From Actinomycetota bacterium (GTDB taxonomy: Bacteria > Actinomycetota > Actinomycetes > S36-B12 > CAIYMF01), in contig JAIUOK010000001.1 in the NCBI GenBank assembly GCA_020161245.1, forward strand, positions 124,001 through 188,000: a DNA stretch of 64,000 nt. The letters run 5' to 3'. The notes under the pieces are model-generated. The model was not told where the DNA came from, did not search any database, and saw nothing but the letters and a program-made list of their open reading frames with translations. This document shows, piece after piece, positions 43,157 through 51,394 of the stretch; within the stretch, counting starts at the first letter, position 1; every line of letters begins with the position of its first letter. The translations under genes and the position numbers were made by a program.

Positions 43157-45076
43157 TCAGACGATCGACAGCGTGATGGTCGAGCCCCAGCGGACCTGTG
43201 TGCCGGCCGAGATCGACTGGATCACCACCCGGTCGCGCGGAGTGACCACGAGCGGGTACTCGAGCACGACCTTGAGGCCGAGCGCCTCGAGCCGCTTCTG
43301 GGCGGTCGCGGCCTTGAGGTCGTAGACGTCGGGCACCGTCACGAGCGGCGGGCCGAGGCTGATGGTAAGGGTGACAGTGCCGCCCTTGGGCACGGTCGCG
43401 CCGGCCTTCGGGTTCGACGACACGACCGAGCCCTCGAGCACCGTCTTGCTGTAGGCGTCGGCGTACTTCACCTCGAGGCCGGCCTTGGTCAGCGTGGCGG
43501 TGGCGGCCTCCTTGGTCTGGCCGGCGAGGTTGGGGATCTTCACCGGCGCCGGGCCCTTGGACACGACGAGGTCGACGGTCTGGCCGCGCTTGAGCTCGGT
43601 GCCGACCTTGGGCGTGGCGCTCACGACCAGGCCCTTGTCGACCTTCTCGTCGAAGGCCTGCTTGGTGGTGCCGACCGCGAGGTTGTTCTCGGTGATGAGG
43701 GCGGTGGCCTCGTCGACGGTCTTGCCTCGGACGTCGGGCACCTCGTAGCGCTCGGGGCCCTTCGACACGACCGCCGCGATGGTCGCGCCCTCGCGCACCT
43801 CTGCCCCGGAGTCCGGGTCGGTGCGGATGATGTCGCCCTTGCCGACCGTCTCGCTGAAGTCGGTCTGGCTGGCGTCGAGGCTCAGGCCCAGCGGTGCGAG
43901 CTTGGCCTCGGCCTGCTTGACCGTGAGGTTGGCCAGCGGCGGCACCGCGACGGTGCGTCCGACGCCGAGGTACCAGCCTGCGCCGGCCGCGAGCGCGGCC
44001 AGCACGAGCACGGCGAGGAACGCGATCCAGCCCTTGCGGCGCTTGCGCTTGGCGGGCTTCGCGGCAGGCAGGGGCGTGGCCGCGGTGGTCTGCGAGTCCG
44101 CCGTCGGAGCCGGGCCCGACGGCGGCGCGAACCCGGTGCCGGCCCCGGCGAGGGGCACGACGAGCGTGGCGGCGGTGGCCGGGTCGTCGACGACGCCGAA
44201 GGCCCGCGGTGCGGGCAGCTGGCGGCGCACCGCACGCACGTCGTCGAGGAACGCGGCGGCGTCGGGGTAGCGGTCGTCGGGGTCGCGGGTGGCCGACTGC
44301 GCGACCAGGCCGTCGATGAGGGGCGAGACCTCGGGGCGCACGCTCGACGGCGAGGGCACTGCGGCGTTGACGTGCTGGTAGGCCACCGCGAGCGGCGTCT
44401 CGCCGGCGAAGGGCACGGAGCCCGTGACCATCTCGTAGAGCAGGATGCCGGCGCCGTACACGTCGCTGCGCGCGTCGGCGACACCGCGCTCGACCTGCTC
44501 GGGGGAGAGGTAGGCGACCGTGCCGATGAGCAGGCCCTGCGTGGCCGCGGTGGACGTGGCCGACGAGATGGCGCGGGCGAGGCCGAAGTCGGCCACCTTC
44601 ACACGGCCGTCGTCGGTGAGCAGGACGTTCTCGGGCTTGACGTCGCGGTGGACGAAGCCGGCCCGGTGAGCGGCCTCGAGGGCCTGCAGCACGGGGTCGA
44701 GGATCGTGAGCGCCTGCTCCGCCGAGAGGCGGCCGTGCTCGCGCAGCACGTCGCGGACCGTGCGGCCGGGGACGTACTCCATCGCGAGGTAGACCAGCGG
44801 GCCGTCCTCGCCCTGGTCGTAGACGGCGACGACGTGGGGGTCGGACAGCCGCGCGGCCGACCGGGCTTCGCGCTGGAAGCGCGAGACGAACGCCGCATCG
44901 TCGGCCAGGCTCGCGTGCATCACCTTGAGGGCGACCGTGCGGTCGAGGCGGAGATCCGTGGCCTCGTACACCGTGGCCATGCCGCCGCGGGCCAGGCGGG
45001 CGTCGACCCGGTAGCGCCCGTCGACCACGCGGCCGACGAGAGCGTCGGGCGCGCGCGTGCCGGCAGACGTCTCCAC
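43157..45076 (-). CDS. Ser/Thr protein kinase with four PASTA repeats (PknB-like)
   Basis: A protein of 639 residues. The kinase domain (about 25-290) has the glycine loop LARGGMATVYEA, Lys in VALKVMH, catalytic HRDVKPENVLL, ADFGLAR and GTVAYLSPEQ. A Pro-rich juxtamembrane linker leads to one membrane segment (WIAFLAVLVLAALAAGAGWYL). Outside are four PASTA repeats, the last ending at the C-terminus. PASTA domains bind muropeptides or lipid II, so the kinase couples the wall state to cytoplasmic phosphorylation. I chose the GTG at 45076 because TAGAAT lies eight bases upstream, indicating a leaderless mRNA; an in-frame earlier start would add eight residues. Confidence 0.95.
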   Translation of the reverse strand: METSAGTRAPDALVGRVVDGRYRVDARLARGGMATVYEATDLRLDRTVALKVMHASLADDAAFVSRFQREARSAARLSDPHVVAVYDQGEDGPLVYLAMEYVPGRTVRDVLREHGRLSAEQALTILDPVLQALEAAHRAGFVHRDVKPENVLLTDDGRVKVADFGLARAISSATSTAATQGLLIGTVAYLSPEQVERGVADARSDVYGAGILLYEMVTGSVPFAGETPLAVAYQHVNAAVPSPSSVRPEVSPLIDGLVAQSATRDPDDRYPDAAAFLDDVRAVRRQLPAPRAFGVVDDPATAATLVVPLAGAGTGFAPPSGPAPTADSQTTAATPLPAAKPAKRKRRKGWIAFLAVLVLAALAAGAGWYLGVGRTVAVPPLANLTVKQAEAKLAPLGLSLDASQTDFSETVGKGDIIRTDPDSGAEVREGATIAAVVSKGPERYEVPDVRGKTVDEATALITENNLAVGTTKQAFDEKVDKGLVVSATPKVGTELKRGQTVDLVVSKGPAPVKIPNLAGQTKEAATATLTKAGLEVKYADAYSKTVLEGSVVSSNPKAGATVPKGGTVTLTISLGPPLVTVPDVYDLKAATAQKRLEALGLKVVLEYPLVVTPRDRVVIQSISAGTQVRWGSTITLSIV

Positions 45077-45084
45077 AGTGCGGA

Positions 45085-45090
45085 ATTCTA
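45085..45090 (-). promoter_or_regulatory. -10 box TAGAAT of the PASTA kinase gene
   Basis: TAGAAT on the minus strand, a close match to the TATAAT consensus, eight bases before the GTG at 45076. It supports a leaderless transcript and decides the start codon. Confidence 0.65.
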
Positions 45091-45238
45091 GGTGCCGCAC
45101 GGCGATGCGGCCGTCCGGCTCGCCGGGGGGCTCCCCGCAGCACGGTGACGACCCTCACCGGTTACCGGGCACGGCGGTGCCGGGCCGGCGCTCGCGTGCC
45201 GCCGTGCGCCCCGCACGGATCCCGGACAGGATGGTCGC

Positions 45239-45709
45239 GTGGCCCACGACCGATCCGGCATCGCGCTCTCCGACGAGGAGGTCGACGGCCTCCTCCGGTC
45301 CAGCCGCACGATGGTGCTGGTCACGATCGGTCCCGACGGGCTGCCCGACCCCGTGCCCATGTGGTTCGTCGTCGACGACGGCGGCGCCATCTGGATGCGC
45401 ACCTACGCCAAGAGCCAGAAGGTCGTGAACCTCGAGCGCGACCCCCGCTTCTCGGCGCTGGTCGAGGACGGCGAGCACTACACCGAGCTGCGCGGCGCCC
45501 AGCTGAGCGGCCGGGTCGAACTCGTCGACGACGTCGACCGGATCTGCGACATCGCGGCGGGCCTGATGGTGAAGTACGAGGGCCTCGCGCCCGAGCACGT
45601 CGACGCTGTCCGCGAGGCCTACCGGCCTCGCGCCCCGAAGCAGCGCGCCCTGCGCCTGCACGTCGACCGCGTCGTCAGCTGGGACCACGGCAAGCAGGCG
45701 GGCGCGTGA
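45239..45709 (+). CDS. pyridoxamine 5'-phosphate oxidase-family protein (F420/FMN-binding split barrel)
   Basis: A protein of 156 residues. The split-barrel pattern is TMVLVTIGPDGLPDPVPMWF then VVDDGGAIWMRTYAKSQKVV, NLERDPRFSALVEDGE and LRGAQLSGRVELV. Actinobacterial members bind FMN or F420 and act as reductases of unknown substrate. It starts at GTG with CAGGAT six bases upstream. Its stop overlaps the crtYc GTG (GTGA), so it is the first gene of an operon with the lycopene cyclase genes; a redox role near carotenoid synthesis is possible but not shown. Confidence 0.85.
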   Translation: MAHDRSGIALSDEEVDGLLRSSRTMVLVTIGPDGLPDPVPMWFVVDDGGAIWMRTYAKSQKVVNLERDPRFSALVEDGEHYTELRGAQLSGRVELVDDVDRICDIAAGLMVKYEGLAPEHVDAVREAYRPRAPKQRALRLHVDRVVSWDHGKQAGA

Positions 45710-46074
45710 ACCACCTGACCTACCTCGGCGTCCTCGCCTTCATCCTCATCGGCACCGGGTGGCTCGAGATCGTGCTGCGCACCCGCGTGTACGCGCGCTG
45801 GCGTCGGCTGCTGCTGACCCTGCTGCCCGTCGTCGCCGTGTTCGTCGTCTGGGACCTCTACGCGATCGCCTCGGGCCACTGGTGGTTCGACGCCGAGCAG
45901 ACCACCGGCATCGTGTTCCCGGGCGGCATCCCGCTCGAGGAGATCCTGTTCTTCGTCGTCGTCCCGCTGGCCGCGCTGCTCACCCTCGAGGCTGTGCGCT
46001 CGGTCAAGCGCTGGGAGGTCGGCGACGAGCCCGAGGGCGCCTGCGAGGACGGCGTCCGGAGGGACGACGCATGA
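45706..46074 (+). CDS. crtYc: lycopene cyclase subunit CrtYc
   Basis: A protein of 122 residues with three hydrophobic segments. HLTYLGVLAFILIGTGWLEI and the conserved PGGIPLEEILFFVVVPLAA match the CrtYc/CarR-type lycopene cyclase domain. It works as a heterodimer with CrtYd in the membrane to cyclise lycopene ends. The GTG overlaps the upstream stop, and its own stop overlaps the crtYd ATG (ATGA), so subunits are made in step. Confidence 0.92.
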   Translation: MNHLTYLGVLAFILIGTGWLEIVLRTRVYARWRRLLLTLLPVVAVFVVWDLYAIASGHWWFDAEQTTGIVFPGGIPLEEILFFVVVPLAALLTLEAVRSVKRWEVGDEPEGACEDGVRRDDA

Positions 46075-46475
46075 GCTACACCCAGCTCGCCGTCCTCGGC
46101 GTCGTCGTCGTGATCCTCATCGACCTCTTCGTGCTGCGCACGAGGCTGCTGCGGCGCAAGGCGTTCTGGGTGTCGTACGCGATCGTGGTCTTCTTCCAGC
46201 TGGTCACCAACGGGGTGCTCACCGGCCTGCGCGTGGTGCGCTACGACGGCGAGGCGATCGTCGGCTCCACGACGCCGGTCGACGGCCCGCCGCCCTTCCT
46301 CGGCGACGGCCGGATCGCCTTCGCCCCGCTCGAGGACCTGCTCTTCGGCTTCGCCCTCGTGGTGCTCGCCCAGGCGGTGTGGGTCTGGCTCGGACGCCGC
46401 GGCGTCCAGCGCACCCCCTACTCAGGCCCGCCCCGCGTCCGCATGCCCGGCCAGGCCGACGACCCCCGCCCCTGA
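46071..46475 (+). CDS. crtYd: lycopene cyclase subunit CrtYd
   Basis: A protein of 134 residues with three hydrophobic segments. The first is LAVLGVVVVILIDLFVLRTR, followed by FWVSYAIVVFFQLVTNGVLT and the conserved IAFAPLEDLLFGFALV. It pairs with CrtYc. No lycopene elongase (crtEb) is seen in the window, so a beta- or gamma-carotene product is more likely than a C50 carotenoid, which is inference. The other carotenoid genes (crtB, crtI and GGPP synthase) lie 3.4-16 kb away on the other strand. Confidence 0.92.
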   Translation: MSYTQLAVLGVVVVILIDLFVLRTRLLRRKAFWVSYAIVVFFQLVTNGVLTGLRVVRYDGEAIVGSTTPVDGPPPFLGDGRIAFAPLEDLLFGFALVVLAQAVWVWLGRRGVQRTPYSGPPRVRMPGQADDPRP

Positions 46476-46482
46476 CGGGGCG
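46467..46482 (+). terminator. weak hairpin at the crtYd stop codon
   Basis: CGCCCC (46467-46472) pairs with GGGGCG (46477-46482) across the TGA. It could end the crtYcd transcript, but the stem is only 6 bp. Confidence 0.35.
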
Positions 46483-46577
46483 AGGTCGGAGGTCGATACG
46501 CGCTCGCCACGACGCGTTCCGACCCCCAACGGCCGAAAGCCGGGACCCGACCCTGAAGTGGCGGCATTCTGACTCGC

Positions 46578-47042
46578 ATGGGGAACGGCGACGAGCCTGT
46601 CGATGACGACCTCACCTACGCCTTGGATCCGCTGAGCGACGAGGTCGTCTCGGTGGCCCAGGCCATCATGGAGCGTTGGGAGGACGGACCCGAGAGCCCC
46701 TACGCCGGTGTCGTGGTCGACCAGCCGTCAGGCATCGTCACGGTCTACCGGGTGGCGGGCGACCCGGCGTTCGATGACGAGGTCCTCTCGCATCGCACTG
46801 AGCGCGTCTCCGTGGCCCTGGTCGATGTGCCCAGGAACAAGGCCGCGAACGAGCAGATCATGCGTTCGATCCTGGCGGAGAACGATCTGCCGATCCACAT
46901 GTACGTCGTCGGCGTAGGCCCTGACGGAACGGGCGCGGACGTGATTGCTGAGGGCGACCTCGCAGCGGCTCAGTCGATCCTCGACGACAGATACGGCGAC
47001 GGCTTCGTGCGGCTTGAGCGTGGACAGGTGCGCCTGCTGTAG
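46578..47042 (+). CDS. hypothetical protein, accessory region
   Basis: A protein of 154 residues. I do not recognise a family. It has a soluble alpha/beta pattern (YAGVVVDQPSGIVTVYRVAG, VSVALVDVPRN, MYVVGVGPDG, then a C-terminal helix-strand). No signal peptide, membrane segment or cysteine cluster is present. CATTCT lies seven bases before the ATG. The DNA is visibly less GC-rich at third codon positions than in its neighbours, suggesting transfer. It opens a run of three small orphan genes next to a DUF222/HNH nuclease gene. Confidence 0.6.
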   Translation: MGNGDEPVDDDLTYALDPLSDEVVSVAQAIMERWEDGPESPYAGVVVDQPSGIVTVYRVAGDPAFDDEVLSHRTERVSVALVDVPRNKAANEQIMRSILAENDLPIHMYVVGVGPDGTGADVIAEGDLAAAQSILDDRYGDGFVRLERGQVRLL

Positions 47043-47082
47043 GTGCGCCGAAGTGCCGCTCGCGCTCGGGTCGCCCGGCAAA

Positions 47083-47430
47083 ATGTTCCGCATGCGGCAG
47101 CTGTCCGAGACCGAGCGTGGCGTCCTCGGGGTATTGCTCGCGATGGACTTCCCGGGCGCCCCCGAGCTACGAGCTCAGGTCGATTCGACGGTCGTCTCCG
47201 GCAGGTGTGCCTGCGGCTGTCCCACTGTCGATCTGGTGGTCGAGGGCGACGTGCAGCCAGCCAGGGTCACGAGCCGCACGCCCGTCACTGCGGAGGTCGA
47301 AGGTGTGCTCGGTGGCGGCCTGATCGTCTTCGTGGACAACGGTTGTCTCACGGGGCTGGAGTACTACTCGGTCGACGGGCACCACCTGTCCGACTGGCCA
47401 GATCTTGCGCGGAACCGCCCGTCCGTCTAG
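47083..47430 (+). CDS. hypothetical protein with CxCxCP motif, accessory region
   Basis: A protein of 115 residues (112 if the ATG at 47092 is used). It starts MFRMRQLSETERGVLGVLLA. A CACGCPTVDLVVEG motif near the middle may bind metal. The second half is beta-rich (GGGLIVFVDNGCLTGLEYYS, VDGHHLSDWPD). Small proteins of this shape occur as solitary or immunity-like genes in actinobacteria, but I cannot assign a family. Its codon choice is less GC-biased than that of core genes here. Confidence 0.55.
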   Translation: MFRMRQLSETERGVLGVLLAMDFPGAPELRAQVDSTVVSGRCACGCPTVDLVVEGDVQPARVTSRTPVTAEVEGVLGGGLIVFVDNGCLTGLEYYSVDGHHLSDWPDLARNRPSV

Positions 47431-47482
47431 CCAGCCGATGTCCCATGGCGTTCGCCTGCTCGGGCAGGATGAGGATGTGGCG

Positions 47483-47737
47483 ATGCCAGGGACAGGGCGC
47501 GAGTGGACGTTCGACGGCGTGTCCTACCGGATCATCGCGGCGAGCGACGTCTCCACCCGCGACGGCTTTGGCTACGAGCTGTGGGAGTCCGGCGGTCGAG
47601 ACCTCCTCCTCGAGGCTTTCTGGGACGACACAACGGGGCTGTTCACGTTCACCGCCCACACGGGGAAGCCTCTGCCCTTCCGTCTGGTCGAGGCGTTCAT
47701 CGAGAACGCCGCCGCCGGTGTGCCACCGACGACGTAG
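47483..47737 (+). CDS. small hypothetical protein, accessory region
   Basis: A protein of 84 residues: GREWTFDGVSYRIIAASDVS, then GFGYELWESGGRDLLLEAFW and FTFTAHTGKPLPFRLVEAFI. The pattern of one small antiparallel sheet with a C-terminal helix resembles immunity-type small proteins, but no family is recognised. I chose the ATG at 47483 because GAGG lies eight bases upstream; a GTG at 47477 is in frame. It is followed by a 208-base stretch without a gene before the convergent HNH gene. Confidence 0.5.
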   Translation: MPGTGREWTFDGVSYRIIAASDVSTRDGFGYELWESGGRDLLLEAFWDDTTGLFTFTAHTGKPLPFRLVEAFIENAAAGVPPTT

Positions 47738-47945
47738 CGCGTCTCCGCGCGCAGGGCAGCCGAGTTCCTGCCCCCAGCCTCAAGTTCGCACGGTCGTGCA
47801 TTCCACCGGGCCTGATCCTTGTGGAGACCGAGGGGCCGGCCTCCATCACCTCCGTCACCGTTGACACCTACTCCCCGTGAAGGCATGCCGAAGGGACGTC
47901 CGGGCGGGCCGGGACGGCGGATCGGCGGTGGGTGTCGCGTGACGG

Positions 47946-49559
47946 TCAGAAGGGCGGGACGTCGTCGTCCGGCACCGGGGCGTTGGGTCCGGGGTCGTCG
48001 GGGCCGGGCGGGGGCGCTGGGTCGGGCGGCTGCCAGCCGACGTAGGGCCGCGGCGGGATCGAGATCCGCTGGCCGAGCATGGTGATGAGGGTGACCGAGC
48101 CGTCGGGTCTGCCGTCGACGAGCTGGAGGAGCCCGGCTGTCTTGACCTGGTGGCAGCGCGTCGAGATGGCGCCGGTGTTGGCGGGCGTCGACGGCCCGGA
48201 CGGGAACGGCAGCGCGTGGTCCATCTGGAGATCGGCCTGGCGCCGGCAGCCGCAGCCGGGGATGCGGCAGCCGCCGTCGCGGTGCAGTACGAAGTCGCGC
48301 AGCGGGCGGGGGAGGTACTGCTCGCGGCCGTAGTCGAGGCAGGAGCCGGTGACCGGGTCGGTCACGATCCGCCGGAAGGCCGCGGCGTAGCCGGCGATGC
48401 AGCGGCCGGCGGTGGCGGGGATGGGGGCGCCGTCGAGCAGGACCGGGTTGTCGCGCTCGCCGCGCAGCGTCTCGAGGTCGATGACCAGCTGCACGTGCAC
48501 CATGACGTTGTCGGGCGCGAGGGTGACGGAGCCGTCGGGCTCCTGCGTGCCGAGGATGAGGGCTGCAGCGGCGTCGGCCCGGCAGGCGTGCTTCGCGGCG
48601 TCGGCATCGCCCCGGCGCACCGCGGCCGCGCCGCCCCGGGCGGCGTGCAGCGCGTCGGCAGCCTGCCGGATCCGCTCGTACATCGCGGCAACCGTGGAGG
48701 CATCGGTCTTGATGCCGAGGAACGACATGCCGTCGGGCAGGGTGCAGGTCCACACGTCGCGCTCGGCGTGGGCCTGCTTGCGGCGGGCGGGCGCGTCGGG
48801 GTCGAACGCGATGATCACGGCCTCGAGCGCCTCGGTGAACCGCGGCGGCGTGAGCCGCTCGGCCAGCGGCAGCGCCTGCTCGCCGATGAGCACCAGCGTG
48901 GCGGCGTCCTGGATGACCCGGGTGCGCTCGAGCAGGATCCGCACGTGCTTGTCGGACACCCGGCCCGCCGCCAGCGCGGCGTGCATGCCGGGGAAGACTG
49001 TGCGGGTGGCGCGGGCGGCGTCGATGAGCTGTCCACCGGCCCGGATCGAGGTGCGGCCAGCCGCGGCGAGATCGATCTGCCGGGCGCTCTCCACCACGTG
49101 GTCGGACTCCTGCGCCATCACCGGCACCAGCGACAGGACGACGTCGTAGCGGCGGGCGGTGATGGCGGCCTCGAGCCGGTCGAGGACCTTGAGGAAGGCG
49201 ATGCGGGCGAGCGGGTCGTCGAGCGACGCTGGATCGACCGACTCGAGCAGCGCGAGCTCGAAGGCTCCGCAGCCCTCCCGCTGCGCAGCTGCGGCTGTGA
49301 TCAGTCCGCCCAGCATCGCGTGGTCGGCCTCGGGAGACCCAGTGCCGAGCAGTACTTCCGGCTCGTCGTCGCGAGCCCATCCCGGCGCGTCGTCCCAGCG
49401 CTCCACGTCCTCGTCGTCGGACTGCCAGAGGCGGCGCAGCTCGTCGGCGAGCGCGATCTCCTCGGCCGAGGGAAGGGGCGACCAGCCCTCGGCGAGCCGC
49501 TGCTCGAGCTCCTGCCAGTCAGCATCGAGCGGCGTTCCGCCGACGATCTCGACCGTCAT
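47946..49559 (-). CDS. DUF222 domain protein with C-terminal HNH endonuclease motif
   Basis: A protein of 537 residues. The N-terminal two thirds are a long helical DUF222 region (GRVSDKHVRILLERTRVIQD is typical). The HNH module near residue 430-480 reads CRIPGCGCRRQADLQMDHAL, then NTGAISTRCHQVKT, giving the Cys pair, DH, N and H of the nuclease. These genes are found in many copies in actinobacterial genomes and often sit in accessory segments; the natural function is unresolved. The ATG at 49559 has GGAGG upstream. It splits the carotenoid genes. Confidence 0.88.
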   Translation of the reverse strand: MTVEIVGGTPLDADWQELEQRLAEGWSPLPSAEEIALADELRRLWQSDDEDVERWDDAPGWARDDEPEVLLGTGSPEADHAMLGGLITAAAAQREGCGAFELALLESVDPASLDDPLARIAFLKVLDRLEAAITARRYDVVLSLVPVMAQESDHVVESARQIDLAAAGRTSIRAGGQLIDAARATRTVFPGMHAALAAGRVSDKHVRILLERTRVIQDAATLVLIGEQALPLAERLTPPRFTEALEAVIIAFDPDAPARRKQAHAERDVWTCTLPDGMSFLGIKTDASTVAAMYERIRQAADALHAARGGAAAVRRGDADAAKHACRADAAAALILGTQEPDGSVTLAPDNVMVHVQLVIDLETLRGERDNPVLLDGAPIPATAGRCIAGYAAAFRRIVTDPVTGSCLDYGREQYLPRPLRDFVLHRDGGCRIPGCGCRRQADLQMDHALPFPSGPSTPANTGAISTRCHQVKTAGLLQLVDGRPDGSVTLITMLGQRISIPPRPYVGWQPPDPAPPPGPDDPGPNAPVPDDDVPPF

Positions 49560-49882
49560 CTGCCACCTCCCTCCTGACCACGACCATCGTCCCAGAGGGG
49601 TCCGACACTGCTTCGCTCCGACAAGCGATTCAGGTCTCGAAATCCATTGCGCTGCAAGCGAAATCACGGATCGAATGCGGGCGCCGGCAAGCCGGAACGG
49701 GGCGGCGCTACCCGAGTCTCACGCCCGTGCACAACGAGCGCAGCCCCACGAGGTGGTACGAGCGGAAGCGCGACGGCCGCGGACGGCGCGCGCGAGCAGG
49801 CAGCGCCTACCGACATCGGAGCCCCCCTTGCCCCCAGGGGAACCGGGCGCGGCCCGACGGCCGAGCTGCGAGCGAGAGCCGA
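49560..49882. other. gene-free 323-base stretch between HNH gene and crtB
   Basis: No convincing gene, RNA or repeat is visible. The part nearest the HNH gene (about 49610-49670) is relatively AT-rich and probably holds its promoter. The rest is GC-rich with short open frames on both strands that have no conserved look. Confidence 0.5.
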
Positions 49883-50839
49883 CTAGGCGGATGCGGGGGA
49901 GTGCAGGCCGTACGGGTGGCCCTCGCCGAAGCGGCGTCGGGCGCGGACGGCCTCGCGCCACGCAGGCAGCGCCACCTGCAGCCGGCGCCCCGTGCCGACC
50001 GTCGCGCGCTTGTCGAAGACCTCGTAGTCGATCTCCTCGACGGCGTCGACGATGCCGCAGTAGAGGACGCGCGCGGCCTCGATGCAGGGCTGCGACGACG
50101 GGTGCAGCATCGCGATGCCGGGGCGCGAGCGCTCCTCGAGGTCGCGCACGCGCGCGATCTGGAACTGCAGAGCCGCCTTGATCTCCGGCGTGAGCACGCG
50201 TCGCTCGAGGTCGTCGCGCGTCACCCCGAACTGCGCGAGGTCGTCGAGGGGGAGGTACACGCGGCCGCGCTCGAGGTCCTCGCCGACGTCGCGGACGAAG
50301 TTGGCGAGCTGGAACGCGACGCCGAGGTCCTTCGCGCGCTCGTAGGCCTCGGGCTGCGACGGCTCGAGGATCGGCACCATCTGCAGGCCGATCACCGCCG
50401 CCGAGCCGTAGACGTACTCGTAGAGGTCGTCGTAGGTCTGGTACTCGGTGACCGTGAGGTCCATCCGCATCGAGTGCAGGAACGCCTCGAAATGCTCGAC
50501 CGGGATGTCCCAGCGCAGCACGGTGTCGACGACGGCGGCGCACACGGGGTCGTCGCTGCGCCCCCGGCGCAGGTCGGCGTAGAACCGGTCGGACCACGAG
50601 CCGAGCCAGTCGGCCTTCTCCTGGTCGCTCAGGGTCGAGGCCAGGTCGTCGACGATCTCGTCGGCGTACCGGGCGAAGCCGTAGAGCGCGTGGACGTACG
50701 GGCGCTTCGCCGGCGGCAGCAGCAGCGTGGCCAGGTAGTAGGTCTTGCCGTGGGCGGCGTTGAGCTCGCGGCAGCGCTCGTACGACGCGCGCAGCCGCGG
50801 GTCGCTGATCCCCGCCCGGTCGAGGTCGCGTCGGCTCAC
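49883..50839 (-). CDS. crtB: phytoene synthase
   Basis: A protein of 318 residues. The first Asp-rich motif is YGFARYADEIVDD and the second is LANFVRDVGEDLERGRVYLP, the two Mg-pyrophosphate sites of squalene/phytoene synthases. It joins two geranylgeranyl pyrophosphates into phytoene at the membrane. I chose the GTG at 50839 (start SRRDLDRAG); GAGGAT lies six bases upstream and could be a ribosome site or -10 element. It is divergent from the ribonuclease gene. Its pathway partners are crtI (56218) and the GGPP synthase (61457). Confidence 0.94.
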   Translation of the reverse strand: MSRRDLDRAGISDPRLRASYERCRELNAAHGKTYYLATLLLPPAKRPYVHALYGFARYADEIVDDLASTLSDQEKADWLGSWSDRFYADLRRGRSDDPVCAAVVDTVLRWDIPVEHFEAFLHSMRMDLTVTEYQTYDDLYEYVYGSAAVIGLQMVPILEPSQPEAYERAKDLGVAFQLANFVRDVGEDLERGRVYLPLDDLAQFGVTRDDLERRVLTPEIKAALQFQIARVRDLEERSRPGIAMLHPSSQPCIEAARVLYCGIVDAVEEIDYEVFDKRATVGTGRRLQVALPAWREAVRARRRFGEGHPYGLHSPASA

Positions 50840-50920
50840 CCGGGGATCCTCCCATCCCAGCGGGGGAGCGGCCTCCCGGCAGGTGCCCGCGCGGCGGCGG
50901 GCTTCTGCCACGATGCGGGG

Positions 50921-51394
50921 GTGCAGATGATCACCCCTGTGCGCGCCGGCCTCCCGGCCCGGCGGCTGCTCACCCTCCTGGTCGCGCTCGTCGCCGGCCT
51001 GCTCCTGGCCGCGTGCGGCTCCGCGGGCGGCGGTACGACGACGCAGCCGGGCGGCCCCGCCGTCGACGGCGCGGCGTCGCTCGCCCCGGCGCAGCCCACC
51101 ACCGACCTGCCCACGATGACCGTCTCGCAGCTGCCGCCCGAGGGCGTGGAGACGCTGCGGCTCATCGACTCCGACGGGCCCTTCCCGTACTCCAAGGACG
51201 GCGTCACGTTCCAGAACCGCGAGGGGATCCTGCCGAAGCAGAAGAGCGGGTTCTACCAGGAGTACACCGTCGAGACACCGGGGTCCGACGACCGCGGTGC
51301 CCGCCGCATCGTCACCGGCAAGGACGGCTCGCGCTTCTACACCGACGACCACTACGACTCGTTCCGCGAGGTCGTGTCCGGGGAGGGCTCGTGA
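50921..51394 (+). CDS. lipoprotein ribonuclease of the RNase Sa/barnase (N1/T1) family
   Basis: A protein of 157 residues. The signal peptide LLTLLVALVAGLLLAACGS has a lipobox (LAAC), so it is probably lipid-anchored outside the cell. The mature C-terminal domain, from LPPEGVETLRLIDSDGPFPY through KDGVTFQNREGILP to RFYTDDHYDSF, closely follows RNase Sa. The catalytic Glu (QEYTV), two Arg (DDRGARRI) and His (DDHYDSF) are all kept. It should cut RNA after guanosine. CACGAT six bases before the GTG favours this start; an ATG at 50927 is the alternative. Its stop overlaps the barstar GTG. Confidence 0.85.
   Translation: MQMITPVRAGLPARRLLTLLVALVAGLLLAACGSAGGGTTTQPGGPAVDGAASLAPAQPTTDLPTMTVSQLPPEGVETLRLIDSDGPFPYSKDGVTFQNREGILPKQKSGFYQEYTVETPGSDDRGARRIVTGKDGSRFYTDDHYDSFREVVSGEGS

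Noticed and set aside
47738..47945. Possible decayed coding fragment between the small orphan genes and the HNH gene
   Set aside because: Short frames exist on both strands but no start, ribosome site or recognisable sequence supports them; I could not identify a parent gene.
49647..49886. 79-codon plus-strand frame before crtB
   Set aside because: It overlaps the crtB end, has no ribosome site and has shadow-like composition.
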